The notes beneath the pieces are model-generated. The model was given only the letters and a program-made list of their open reading frames with translations, searched no databases and was not told the DNA's origin. A stretch of DNA of 64,000 nucleotides. It comes from Galactobacter valiniphilus. Its GTDB lineage: Bacteria > Actinomycetota > Actinomycetes > Actinomycetales > Micrococcaceae. The position numbers and the translations under genes are program-made. This document shows, piece by piece, positions 18,101 through 25,798 of the stretch. Location: NCBI RefSeq assembly GCF_003575975.1, contig NZ_QQXK01000009.1, positions 53,123-117,122 on the forward strand. Direction: 5' to 3'. Position 1 is the stretch's first letter. Each line of letters starts with the position of its first letter.

Positions 18101-18404
18101 TTCCCTGGCCCTGGCCCTGGGCCTCGCCGACGTGGTGCAGGAGGAGGCCGGCGGCGTGGACGTCGAGACCCTCTTCGTGGACGAGGGCTTCGGCACGCTG
18201 GACCCCGAGACGCTCGAGCTGGTGCTGGACGGCCTGGACCAACTGCGCCGCGGCGGCCGCCTGGTGGGCGTGGTCTCCCACGTCGCCGAGCTGGGTCAGC
18301 GCATCGGGGCGCAGGTGCGCGTGGACAAGACGCGGCACGGTTCGTCGTTACGCCTCGTGGGCGTGGCCGGGGCGGCAGCCGAGCCGGAAGGGGAAGCGGA
18401 CTAA
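15129..18404 (+). CDS. sbcC: Exonuclease subunit SbcC (Rad50-like SMC ATPase)
   Basis: A 1091-residue SMC-like ATPase. Residues 1-60 contain the N-terminal lobe with Walker A GETGAGKTS; about residue 155 is the Q-loop region MLPQGEFAAFLRS. Two very long Ala/Glu/Arg-rich coiled-coil arms flank the zinc hook CPVCGSTEHP at about residue 591, where two subunits join through Zn. The C-terminal lobe has the signature LSGGETFMASLALALGLAD and Walker B LFVDEGFGTLD. The coiled coil is extraordinarily Ala-rich. The GTG start overlaps the sbcD stop; the next plausible start upstream would run deep into sbcD and is rejected. Confidence 0.95.
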   Translation: MRLHRLRLNAFGPFPGTEAVDFDALSEAGLFLLRGETGAGKTSVLDAVCFALYGTLPGVRAGSEKGVRSHYATEDAIPEVELEFSVRERRFRITRSPEWQRPKKRGTGFTRANASVALAELVDGEYAALSTRLDEVGQQISTVLGMDVHQFTRVAMLPQGEFAAFLRSDDKNREALLKRLFDTRVFDRTTASAAEHRRLTELAAGEKGQIRTALAEDAARHAGERLGAEAVAAALLPPAAGGTPRGGDVGDAGDAGGGETADPVEAVEAVGEAAASAPEPGEGAWFDAVLGLAGEREAAAARAAAEGDAEAQRLAAELGALRTRSGDAMALSTYEARAAELAAGSEAAAERSARLALHRTGLSVRSELDASAVAAERAGKAAERLGAAAAALAELPARTLTGEGLDAEAWADLHGRLRAASAASSAPGQAADAAGASALAAQLELWRAAAAAREEVAAQALKSEERARALRGSSAALQAQLTRSAAAVTQTAAAVTAARAEAETARLAALALPEEPGALEAATARVTDAERVLAAAQRAEEARAAEATAAETERGRDAARTAAREAAYALRVRREKAMSAILASGLSDGADCPVCGSTEHPHPATQEGLQEVSTEAIAAADAAVAAAERSHAEALAAHEAARTLLGEHAAAAGGLAPEAARAVLDGARQAAAEAKERAAARERAIEAERAHAQQAREAQLAAAAAAEEHARRGAEAAEAEAAATAAEAEHEGAAAGHADVAARRAAVADLARVVDGAARAHEQFTSARTEAGAAAQRASARLAEAGLSAEEATAAVLPAAAAEELAAAVRARTAQEAAVLEASTSEPVVRALAAREQGLEVPGEDALAQAQERAAAAAGERDALASAATLAADLRSDLAARRGVIEGLDRELGPLMARAKVAKAIADLTSGNGENRLNMSLSTYVLAARLEAVAEAATLRLDAMSDGRYRLVHVDEKRGNKRSGLGLAVEDAWTGSRRAPETLSGGETFMASLALALGLADVVQEEAGGVDVETLFVDEGFGTLDPETLELVLDGLDQLRRGGRLVGVVSHVAELGQRIGAQVRVDKTRHGSSLRLVGVAGAAAEPEGEAD

Positions 18405-18515
18405 GCCCGCTGGCACGGCGAGGTGCCGGCCCGCTCCGCCGCAGGGACGTCGCCTCGGGTGCCGCGCCGTCGCCACCCGGGGATGCCGTCCCGGGCGGAA
18501 CGCGGCGGCCCCGGG

Positions 18516-18611
18516 TAGACTGAGCCGGTCATCCTAGGGTCCGGTGCGACGGGAGGCAGGGACGTCGCACGCCGGGCATTCCTGTGCCCGGGGAACTCCG
18601 GAGGTCCTTTC
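18516..18611 (+). promoter_or_regulatory. Promoter and structured 5' leader of the MFS gene
   Basis: Two -10-like boxes (TAGACT 18516-18521, TAGGGT 18535-18540) are followed by three potential stems: GTGCGAC 18544-18550 with GTCGCAC 18564-18570; CCGGGCA 18572-18578 with TGCCCGG 18585-18591; and a self-complementary CTCCGGAG at 18596-18603 that contains most of the GGAGG ribosome-binding site (18600-18604). I do not recognise a known riboswitch class. Confidence 0.4.
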
Positions 18612-19979
18612 GTGGCCCAGTCCTCGCCCGCCCTCGCGGGCCTCTCCTCCCTGCTCCAGGCCGCCGGGCCGAGCTATTTCCTCGTCTCGGCGCTCGCCAG
18701 GCTCCCCCTCTCGATGCTTGTCATCGGTGCACTGACCGCCGTCGTCGGCGTCTCGGGCAACGTGGCGGCAGGCGGAGCCGTCGCCGCAATCGCCGGCATC
18801 GGCGTGGCCGTGGGCGCACCGCTCAGCGGCCTCGCCTCCGATCGCTTCGGCCAGCGCCCCACCCTCCTCGTCTCCGCCGTGCTCTACGTCGCGGCCCTCA
18901 TCGCCTTCCTGCTCGCGGCCCCTGGGGCCGAGCGCGGCGTCACGCCCGCCCTCGCCCTGGCCGCCGCCGGCGCCGGTGTCGTGGTCCCGCAGGCCGGTCC
19001 CATGACGCGCGTGCGGTGGATCCGCCGCTGGGCCGGGCGCCCAGCAGACGCCCGCTCGCTCGACGCGGCCCAGGGGTACGAGTCCACCGTCGACGAGCTG
19101 AGCTTTGTGCTCGGCCCCGCGGCGGTGGGCGTCATCGCCGCGCTCTGGGGCGGCACCGTCCCGCTGCTCGTGGCACTCGTCCTCACGGCGATCTTCATCC
19201 CGTGGTTCGCCCTGCACTCCACCTCCGCCTACGGCTCCCGCGCCCACGCGGTGGAGCCGTTGCCCGGCACGCCGGCGCCGGCCGACACGGCGGGGACCGA
19301 CGCCGCCCGCGCGGACGCCGCCAGCGCGGACGCCGCCGACGGGGACGTCCCGGCGGCCCCCTCCTCGCCGCGGTCCGTCCCGTGGGCGCTGCTCGGCCTC
19401 CTGCTGCTCGGCATGCTCAGCATCGGCTCGGTCTTCGGCTCGCTCGCGACGGTCTCCACGGCCCTCGCCGACGAGACGGGGCATCAAGGCACGGGCGGCC
19501 TCATCTACTCCACGCTCGGCCTGACCTCGGGCCTCGCGGCGCTGAGCGTGTCGCGTTGGCCTGCCCGCTGGAGCATTCAGGGCCGCTGGCTCGCGTGCGC
19601 CGCGCTGCTCCTGCCCGCCCTGGCCCTGCTCTGGCTCGCGCGCGAGCCGTGGCACCTCGCCGTGGCGCTGCTGATCGTGGGCGCGCCCATCGGCCCCGTG
19701 CTGGTCACGGTGTTCTCGGCGGCCGGCACCCGCACGCCGGCCCACCGCCTGGGCCTGGTCATGACGCTGCTCAGCGCCGGCATGACGCTCGGCACCTCGC
19801 TCGGCAATTGGCTCGGCGGCGAGCTCGCCCTGAGCGGCGGCCACGGCACGGCGCTGTGGGTCACCTTCGGCTCCGGCGTGGCGCTCCTGCTGGCCGGAGC
19901 GCTCTTCGCCGTGGCCTCCCAGCGCCGTCGGCGGGGGAGCGAAGTACATGCCGTGGCGGACATGCACACCGTCTCGTAG
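18612..19979 (+). CDS. Major facilitator superfamily transporter
   Basis: A 455-residue membrane protein with about 12 hydrophobic segments. The loop between TM2 and TM3 carries the MFS motif in the form SGLASDRFGQRPTLLVS. The central cytoplasmic loop (about residues 215-255) is a Pro/Ala/Asp-rich low-complexity stretch with repeated Ala-Asp-Ala units, unlike the rest. The pattern resembles drug or sugar efflux proteins of actinobacteria, but the substrate is unknown. The GTG start has GGAGG seven bases upstream within a potentially structured leader. It stands alone between sbcC and the KAS III gene. Confidence 0.85.
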   Translation: MAQSSPALAGLSSLLQAAGPSYFLVSALARLPLSMLVIGALTAVVGVSGNVAAGGAVAAIAGIGVAVGAPLSGLASDRFGQRPTLLVSAVLYVAALIAFLLAAPGAERGVTPALALAAAGAGVVVPQAGPMTRVRWIRRWAGRPADARSLDAAQGYESTVDELSFVLGPAAVGVIAALWGGTVPLLVALVLTAIFIPWFALHSTSAYGSRAHAVEPLPGTPAPADTAGTDAARADAASADAADGDVPAAPSSPRSVPWALLGLLLLGMLSIGSVFGSLATVSTALADETGHQGTGGLIYSTLGLTSGLAALSVSRWPARWSIQGRWLACAALLLPALALLWLAREPWHLAVALLIVGAPIGPVLVTVFSAAGTRTPAHRLGLVMTLLSAGMTLGTSLGNWLGGELALSGGHGTALWVTFGSGVALLLAGALFAVASQRRRRGSEVHAVADMHTVS

Positions 19980-19991
19980 CGTTCGGCTTGC

Positions 19992-19997
19992 TACCGT
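19992..19997 (+). promoter_or_regulatory. -10 box (TACCGT) of the leaderless KAS III gene
   Basis: TACCGT ends six bases before the ATG at 20004; no Shine-Dalgarno sequence is present. Confidence 0.5.
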
Positions 19998-20003
19998 ACA
20001 GAC

Positions 20004-20957
20004 ATGACCATCCCCACTCCTCGTGGCTCAGCCCTTCTGGGCCTCGGCCACTTCCAGCCGAGCCACGTCATGACGAACCACGACATCGAGAAGCTCGTGG
20101 ACACGAACGATGAGTGGATACGTACGCGCACCGGCATCATCGAGCGCCGCATCGCCACCGACGCCGACGACACGACCACCATGGCGGTCGCCGCCGCGAA
20201 GATGGCGCTCGAGGACGCCGGCGTCAGCGACGTCGACCTCGTGATCGTCGCGAGCACCACCTCGGACACGCGCAGCCCCAACGGCGCCGCCCGCGTGAGC
20301 GCCCAGCTCGGCTTCACGCGCCCGGCCGTGCTCGACATCAACACGGCCTGCTCGGGCTTCGAGTACGCCGTGGCCCTCGCAGACCAGTCGATCCGCGCCG
20401 GCGTGGCCGAGACGGCCCTCGTCATCGGTTCCGAGACGCTCTCGCGCGTCACCGACTGGACCGACCGCGCCACGTGCGTGCTCACGGCCGACGGCGCGGG
20501 CGCCGTGGTGCTCGGCGCGAGCGCCGAGCTCAAGGTCTCGCCCGTGCACTGGGGCTCCGTCCCCGGGATGGCCGACGCCGTGGTGGTCGAGGGCAACCCG
20601 CCGGTGTTCTCGCAGAACGGCCGCAACGTCATGCGCTGGGCGCTGACCGCTTCGGTCAAGGAGGCCCAGGCCGTCCTGGCCAAGGCCGGCGTCACGATGG
20701 ACGACATCGACGTCCTGGCCTTCCACCAGGCGAACCTGCGCATCATCGAGCCGCTCGCCAAGGGCCTTGGCGCCACCGAGCGCCACATCGTGCTGCACGA
20801 CGTCGAGTACTCGGGCAACACCTCCGCGGCCTCGGTGCCGCTGGCCCTGTCCAAGGCCTGGCACGCCGGCGAGCTGCCCCGCGGCGGCCGCGCCCTGCTC
20901 TTCGGCTTCGGCGGAGGCTTCACCTTCGCCGGCCAGGTGGTCGAGCTCCCGGCCTGA
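20004..20957 (+). CDS. 3-oxoacyl-ACP synthase III family protein
   Basis: A 317-residue thiolase-fold condensing enzyme. The Cys-His-Asn triad is Cys116 (NTACSGFEYA), His241 (FHQANLRI) and Asn272 (YSGNTSAAS). The N-terminal NDEWIRTRTGIIERRI and ADGAGAVVLG blocks are those of FabH, which condenses acetyl- or branched acyl-CoA with malonyl-ACP to start fatty-acid synthesis. No fabD, acpP or fabF lies nearby, so this may be a second, specialised KAS III or the main FabH placed away from its cluster; sequence alone does not decide. A strong hairpin terminator follows. Confidence 0.88.
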   Translation: MTIPTPRGSALLGLGHFQPSHVMTNHDIEKLVDTNDEWIRTRTGIIERRIATDADDTTTMAVAAAKMALEDAGVSDVDLVIVASTTSDTRSPNGAARVSAQLGFTRPAVLDINTACSGFEYAVALADQSIRAGVAETALVIGSETLSRVTDWTDRATCVLTADGAGAVVLGASAELKVSPVHWGSVPGMADAVVVEGNPPVFSQNGRNVMRWALTASVKEAQAVLAKAGVTMDDIDVLAFHQANLRIIEPLAKGLGATERHIVLHDVEYSGNTSAASVPLALSKAWHAGELPRGGRALLFGFGGGFTFAGQVVELPA

Positions 20958-20988
20958 TCCAGGCTCTGCAACCAACGCACCCACCACA

Positions 20989-21030
20989 AGGAGGGGCACG
21001 ACGGCGCGTGGGCGCCGTCGTGCCCCTCCT
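20989..21030 (+). terminator. Strong hairpin terminator after the KAS III gene
   Basis: A perfect 19-bp stem (20989-21007 with 21012-21030) closes a GTGG loop. There is no T-tract, but the stem is GC-rich. Confidence 0.8.
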
Positions 21031-21097
21031 CGCTTGGGTGCCCGGCACGCGTTGGACGGGCCCGCGCGGGGCGCGCGGCTGCGCCCGCCCGCCCGCC

Positions 21098-21103
21098 TAG
21101 ACT
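21098..21103 (+). promoter_or_regulatory. -10 box (TAGACT) of the leaderless M20 peptidase gene
   Basis: TAGACT ends seven bases before the ATG at 21111, with no Shine-Dalgarno sequence. Confidence 0.55.
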
Positions 21104-21110
21104 GTCGCCC

Positions 21111-22448
21111 ATGCCGACCCCCGAGACGCTAGCCCCCCGTGCCGCCGAGCTGTTGGCCGGATTGATCCGGATCCCCACGGTCTCCCGCCCCGAGGGTGAG
21201 CCGTACGACACCGCGGCGTTTGACGCCCACGTCGAGGCGCTGCGCAGCGGCTTCCCGCTGCTGGCCGCCGCGTGTGAGCGCGAGACGATCGGCGCGCACG
21301 GGCAGCTCTGGCGCTGGCCCGGGAGCGAGCCTGACCGGGCGGTCGTGTTCATGGCGCACCAGGATGTGGTGCCGGCCCTGCCAAGCGATGGGTGGAGCCG
21401 GGACCCCTTCTCCGGCGAGATCGCCGACGGGCGCGTGCACGGCCGCGGTGCGCTCGACGACAAGGGCGACCTCGTCGCCACGCTGCTCGCCGCCGAGACC
21501 CTTCTCGAGGAGGGCTACGCCCCGGGCCCCGATGTGTACTTCTGCCTCGGCGACAACGAGGAGGTGGCCGGCTCGAGCGCCGTCGCCATGGCCCAGCGCC
21601 TGGCCGCGGCCGGCGTGCGCCCCGAGTTTGTCCTGGACGAGGGCGGCGCCGTGGCCGAGGAGGCCTTCCCCGGCGTTAAGCGGCCCCAGGCCATGGTGGG
21701 CCTGGGGGAGAAGGGGCTGCTGAGCGTGCGCCTCACGGTCCGCTCGGACGGTGGGCACGCCTCGGCCCCGCCGCGGGTGGGTGCCGTCGACCGGCTCACG
21801 GAGGCCCTCGGCCGCCTGCGCCGCCGCCCGTTCCCGGCCCGACTCGCCCCGGTCACCTCGGGGCTGCTGGCCCACCTCGGTTCCCGCGCCACGGGGGCCA
21901 TGGCGCCCGTGCTGCGCGCCGTGGCAGCGGCCGGGCCGCTCGGCGCCGGCCTCCTGGCCCGCCTGGGCGGCGAACCCGCCGCGCTGGTCCGCACCACGGT
22001 CGCCGTCACGCGCCTGGAGGGGTCCGAGGCCAACAACGTCCTCGCCGCGCGCGCGAGCGCCGTGCTCAACCTGCGCCTGGCGCCGTGGGACTCAGTGGAC
22101 TCCGCCGTGGCCCGATTGCGCCGGGTGATCCGGGACAAGCGCGTGGAGCTGGAGATCCTCGAGTCGAACGAGCCCTCACCGGTCAGCGCTCCGGACGCGG
22201 CCCCGCTCGGGCTCCTGCGGGAGGCGCTGTCCGTCTCGCACCCGCACGCCGACCTCGCGCCGTACGTGACGCTCGCCGCCACCGACGCGCGCCGCTTCCA
22301 CGGCATCAGTCGCAACGTCTACCGCCTGGCCCCACTGGAGATGGATGCCGCCGAGCGCGGGCGGATCCACGGTGTGGCCGAGTCGGTGCGCGTCGAGGCC
22401 CTCGGCCGCGGCGTGGTCTTCTACCGGGAGCTGTTCTCCCGGCTCTGA
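21111..22448 (+). CDS. M20 family metallopeptidase (carboxypeptidase S / PM20D1-like)
   Basis: A 445-residue di-zinc amidohydrolase. Metal ligands and base are visible: MAHQDVVP (His83, Asp85), GRGALDDKGD (Asp116), GDNEEVAGSS (catalytic Glu150, ligand Glu151), and a C-terminal His in GRIHGVAESVR. The dimerisation-domain insert lies between about residues 200 and 320 (GGHASAPP). The HQDVVP/ALDDKG pattern and the C-terminal ISRNVYRLAPLEMD resemble carboxypeptidase S and vertebrate PM20D1, which cleave or form N-acyl amino acids or peptides. No signal peptide is seen, so it is probably cytoplasmic. The physiological substrate is unknown. Confidence 0.88.
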   Translation: MPTPETLAPRAAELLAGLIRIPTVSRPEGEPYDTAAFDAHVEALRSGFPLLAAACERETIGAHGQLWRWPGSEPDRAVVFMAHQDVVPALPSDGWSRDPFSGEIADGRVHGRGALDDKGDLVATLLAAETLLEEGYAPGPDVYFCLGDNEEVAGSSAVAMAQRLAAAGVRPEFVLDEGGAVAEEAFPGVKRPQAMVGLGEKGLLSVRLTVRSDGGHASAPPRVGAVDRLTEALGRLRRRPFPARLAPVTSGLLAHLGSRATGAMAPVLRAVAAAGPLGAGLLARLGGEPAALVRTTVAVTRLEGSEANNVLAARASAVLNLRLAPWDSVDSAVARLRRVIRDKRVELEILESNEPSPVSAPDAAPLGLLREALSVSHPHADLAPYVTLAATDARRFHGISRNVYRLAPLEMDAAERGRIHGVAESVRVEALGRGVVFYRELFSRL

Positions 22449-22522
22449 GTGCCGTCCCGACCCGGGCGGCAATAAACCCCTCTTCTTTGACCGGAAGGGC
22501 TGTTTCCCGCCCTCCATCAAGG

Positions 22523-22528
22523 TAGATT
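22523..22528 (+). promoter_or_regulatory. -10 box (TAGATT) of a leaderless MFS gene
   Basis: TAGATT ends six bases before the GTG at 22535; no Shine-Dalgarno sequence is present. Confidence 0.55.
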
Positions 22529-22534
22529 TCAGCG

Positions 22535-24028
22535 GTGATTCGTTCCCAGGCCCCGAGCCCCCGCGCCGGACATGCCGTTCCGTACTCCGTCGTGTCCGCA
22601 GTGGTCGGCGCGCTCGTCCTCGTCGAGCTCACCTCGGGCGTGCTCCAGGGCTACTACACGCCGCTGCTCACCGACATCGCCCGGGCCCTGGGCATCACCG
22701 ACGCCGATGTCACGTGGCTCGAGGCCGTGCAGCTCGCGGTCTCAGCGCTCACCGTCCCGCTGCTCGCCGCGGCGGGCGACCGGGTGGGACACCGGCGGGT
22801 GCTCATCATTTCCTCGGTCGTCACGGCGGCCGCGTCGTGGGCCCTCCTGGCCACGGGAGCGCCCGTGCTCTTCTTTGCTGCGTGGGCGCTCCAGGGGCTC
22901 TACGCCGTCTGGCTCCCGGCGGAGATCGCCCTGATCCACACGCGCGCCAGGGCCCACGGCGCCCCCGGCGCGGTGACCCGGCGGGCGGCCGGCCTGCTCG
23001 TCGGAGCACTGGAGCTCGGCGTCATCGTCGGCGCCCTGGCCGGCGGTCAGCTCATCACCGTGACCGGAAACCTGAGCCTGACCCTCGCGATCCCCGCGAT
23101 CGTCACGACGCTCTGCGTCGGCGTCATCGCGGTGTGGGTCAAGGATCCGGCCCCGGCTGGCGCGGCGGTGGGCGGCCCGGGGTCCGCTCCCGAGAGCCCA
23201 GCCGAGCGCGAGCGCCGCCGCGGCGACATCCTGGGCGCGAGCCTCCTCGCCCTGACGATCGCGGCGCTCATGGGCGCCCTCTCGCTCCTGCGCGTGCAGG
23301 GCCTGGGCTGGCCCGTGCTCGCCTTCGTGGCTGTGGCCCTCGTGCTCGGCTACCTCTTTGCCCGCCAGGAGCTGGGCCACGCGAGCCCCACCCTGGACCT
23401 GCGCGTGCTCAGCACCAAGCGCCAGGGGCCGGTGCAGCTCACGGCCTTCCTCTTTGGCGCTTCGATCCTCGGCGCCCAGGCGCCGCTCTCGACCTTCGCC
23501 CGGACCGACCCGGCCGTCTCAGGGCATGGCCTGGGCCTGAGCTCCGGCCAGGCCTCGTACGTCATCGGCGCGTACGTGCTCTCGCTGGCCCTGGGCGCGC
23601 TCGCGCTCGGCCCGCTCACCAAGCGGCTGGCCTTGCGGGACGCCCTGATCGCGGGAGCCCTCCTCACGGCGCTCGGCTACGCCCTCTTCCTCCCGAACCA
23701 CGCCTCGCTCGCGGGCGTGATCGCGAACATGGCCGTCGCCGGCCTGGGCTCGGGCCTCCTCGTGGCGGCCCTGCCTCCCGCGGCCGCGGCCGCTGCGCCG
23801 CCCGAGCGCACCGGCATGGCGACGGGCGCCACGAATGCCATTAAGACCCTCGGCGGCGCCTTCGCCTCGGCCGTCTTTGGACTGGCGCTGGCCCACGGGG
23901 GTGCGGGCGCGGACGGCTCGGCCCCGCTCTCGGGCTACCTCACCGTGTGGGGCATCTGCGCCGGCACCTCTCTGCTCGCCGCTGCGCTGCTGTTGCGCGT
24001 GCCCCGGGCCTCGCTGCAGGACGCCTGA
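22535..24028 (+). CDS. MFS transporter, DHA2-like multidrug exporter
   Basis: A 497-residue protein with about 14 hydrophobic segments, the number typical of the DHA2 (EmrB/QacA) drug:H+ antiporter group. Motif-like stretches are AAAGDRVGHRRVLIISS after TM2 and a LGSGLLVAALPPAAA segment before TM11-12. A Pro/Gly/Ala-rich cytoplasmic loop occurs near residue 210. The start is placed by TAGATT six bases upstream of the GTG. No regulator gene lies directly beside it. The substrate is unknown. Confidence 0.83.
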   Translation: MIRSQAPSPRAGHAVPYSVVSAVVGALVLVELTSGVLQGYYTPLLTDIARALGITDADVTWLEAVQLAVSALTVPLLAAAGDRVGHRRVLIISSVVTAAASWALLATGAPVLFFAAWALQGLYAVWLPAEIALIHTRARAHGAPGAVTRRAAGLLVGALELGVIVGALAGGQLITVTGNLSLTLAIPAIVTTLCVGVIAVWVKDPAPAGAAVGGPGSAPESPAERERRRGDILGASLLALTIAALMGALSLLRVQGLGWPVLAFVAVALVLGYLFARQELGHASPTLDLRVLSTKRQGPVQLTAFLFGASILGAQAPLSTFARTDPAVSGHGLGLSSGQASYVIGAYVLSLALGALALGPLTKRLALRDALIAGALLTALGYALFLPNHASLAGVIANMAVAGLGSGLLVAALPPAAAAAAPPERTGMATGATNAIKTLGGAFASAVFGLALAHGGAGADGSAPLSGYLTVWGICAGTSLLAAALLLRVPRASLQDA

Positions 24029-24099
24029 GCCGACTCGCCCCGAGGCTCCCGGCCGGGCGGTTGCGCACCGCCCGGCCTGCACCGGAAAAAACTTTGCCG

Positions 24100-24119
24100 C
24101 GCGTGATGTGCATCACGCG
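24100..24119. promoter_or_regulatory. CRP/GlxR-like inverted repeat upstream of the MHS transporter
   Basis: CGCGTGATG and CATCACGCG form a perfect 9-bp inverted repeat with a TG centre. The core GTGA-N6-TCAC matches the half-site spacing of CRP/FNR-family (GlxR in actinobacteria) operators. It lies about 110 bp before the start codon. Confidence 0.5.
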
Positions 24120-24153
24120 ATCCTGTGGCATGCTGTATCGGTCGCCGTTCCTG

Positions 24154-24167
24154 ACCGAGCGTTCGGT
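24154..24167. promoter_or_regulatory. TetR-like imperfect palindrome upstream of the MHS transporter
   Basis: ACCGAGCGTTCGGT is 12 of 14 bases palindromic (ACCGANCGNTCGGT), a shape often bound by TetR-family repressors. It lies 60 bases before the start codon and downstream of the CRP-like site. No tetR gene is in the window nearby. Confidence 0.3.
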
Positions 24168-24226
24168 ATGGGAACGCGGCATTTCGACACCCGCACCCTC
24201 CGGTGCCCCGAACAAGGGACACATCC

Positions 24227-25552
24227 ATGAGCAGCACTACCGCAGCAGTTCCGGTGAGCGCAGAGCGTCGCCGCGAGCAGCGCAAGGTCCTCGCCGGCAC
24301 GCTGGTCGGTACCTCCATCGAGTGGTACGACTTCTTCATCTACGCGCAGGCCGCGGGCCTCGTGCTCGGCCCCCTCTTCTTTGCCCCCGTCGCGAAGGAG
24401 AACCCGGGTCTGGCGACGATCATCTCGTTCGCCACGATCGGCATCTCCTTCCTCTTCCGCCCGCTTGGCGCCATCGTCGCCGGCCACCTGGGCGATCGCC
24501 TGGGTCGCAAGAAGATGCTCGTGCTGACGCTGATCCTGATGGGCGCCTCCACGGCCCTCATCGGCGTTCTGCCGACCTACGCCCAGATCGGCATTGCCGC
24601 TCCGATCATGCTCATGCTGCTGCGCGTGCTGCAGGGCTTCTCCGCCGGTGGTGAGTGGGGCGGCGCCGCCCTCATGGCCGTGGAGCACGCCCCCAAGGGC
24701 AAGCGCTCCTGGTTCGGCGCGTTCCCGCAGATCGGCGTGCCGATCGGCATGATCCTGGCGACGGCCGTGCTGTGGATCATCCAGCAGGTCATCGGCCAGC
24801 AGGCCTTCCTCGAGTGGGGCTGGCGCCTGCCGTTCCTCTTCTCGATCGTCCTCGTGTTTGTCGGCTGGGTCATCCGCCGCGCCGTCGAGGAGTCCCCGAT
24901 CTTCGCCGAGCTGCAGGCCCGCAAGGCCGAGTCCTCCGCCCCGCTGGGCCAGCTCTTCAAGAAGAACACTAAGGAGGTGCTGCTCGCCGCGCTGATCTTC
25001 ATCTCGAACAACGCCGCCGGATACCTCGTCATCGCGTTCTTCATCAGCTACCTCTCCAAGACGCTGGGCCTGCCCATGCCGTCGGTGCTGCTGACCACGG
25101 CCCTCGCCTCCTTCGGCTGGCTCATCTTCACGCTCGTGGGTGGCTACCTGGGCGACAAGTGGGGCCGCAAGCGCACCTTCCAGGTGGGCTACACGATCAT
25201 TCTGCTGTGGGCCATCCCCATGTGGTTCCTGATCGACTCCAAGGACCTTGGCCTCTACTTCATCGCTGCGTTTGTCCTGACGATCGGCCTGGGCCTGTCC
25301 TACGGCCCGCAGGCGGCGCTGTACGCCGAGATGTTCCCGCCGCACATCCGCTACTCGGGCGTCTCCATCGGCTACGCCCTCGGCACCATCCTCGGCGGCG
25401 CGTTTGCCCCGATGATCTCCGAGGCCATCCTGAAGTCGACGGGCCAGTCCTGGCACATCGGCATCTACCTGGCCGGCATCACCATCATCTCCCTGATCGC
25501 CGTGAGCGTCGTCAAGGAGCGCAAGGACGTTGATCTCGGCGTCACCGCCTGA
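24227..25552 (+). CDS. MFS transporter, metabolite:H+ symporter (MHS) family
   Basis: A 441-residue symporter with 12 predicted membrane segments. It has TSIEWYDFFIYAQAAGLV at the start of TM1, RPLGAIVAGHLGDRLGRKKML (the MFS loop motif after TM2), LRVLQGFSAGGEWGGAALM in TM4, and a second loop GGYLGDKWGRKRTF. These mark the ProP/ShiA/KgtP family that imports organic acids, shikimate or betaine/proline with protons. The exact substrate cannot be read. The ATG at 24227 is preferred over one 24 bases upstream because the family starts near the Met-Ser-Ser segment; only a weak AAGGGA precedes it. Upstream are a CRP-like and a TetR-like site. Confidence 0.88.
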   Translation: MSSTTAAVPVSAERRREQRKVLAGTLVGTSIEWYDFFIYAQAAGLVLGPLFFAPVAKENPGLATIISFATIGISFLFRPLGAIVAGHLGDRLGRKKMLVLTLILMGASTALIGVLPTYAQIGIAAPIMLMLLRVLQGFSAGGEWGGAALMAVEHAPKGKRSWFGAFPQIGVPIGMILATAVLWIIQQVIGQQAFLEWGWRLPFLFSIVLVFVGWVIRRAVEESPIFAELQARKAESSAPLGQLFKKNTKEVLLAALIFISNNAAGYLVIAFFISYLSKTLGLPMPSVLLTTALASFGWLIFTLVGGYLGDKWGRKRTFQVGYTIILLWAIPMWFLIDSKDLGLYFIAAFVLTIGLGLSYGPQAALYAEMFPPHIRYSGVSIGYALGTILGGAFAPMISEAILKSTGQSWHIGIYLAGITIISLIAVSVVKERKDVDLGVTA

Positions 25553-25561
25553 TTCCCCTCG

Positions 25562-25618
25562 CACCCAACGCACGAGCCCGCCCGGACCGCTGGTCCGGGC
25601 GGGTTCGTGCGTTGGGTG
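25562..25618 (+). terminator. Long hairpin terminator after the MHS gene
   Basis: Arms 25562-25588 and 25592-25618 (27 bases each) pair with one G-T wobble around a three-base loop, starting nine bases after the stop codon. Confidence 0.8.
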
Positions 25619-25798
25619 GTCTCCAGAGAAGGGCCAGCGCACGACGGCGCGTGGCCGGCTTGTGCACACAAGTCGTCGCCGCGGTGGGGCGGCTGGGGCC
25701 CGGCTCGGCACAGTCGAGGGGCAGGCGGCGCTCAAGGGCCCGGGCGCCGCGCTGGCGATCCGCCGGCCCCCGACGACCAGCAGCTGCCCTCCGGGACG

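Noticed and set aside
18516..18611. Known riboswitch class (fluoride, cobalamin, guanidine) in the MFS leader
   Set aside because: None of the conserved core sequences of those classes could be found; only generic stems are present.
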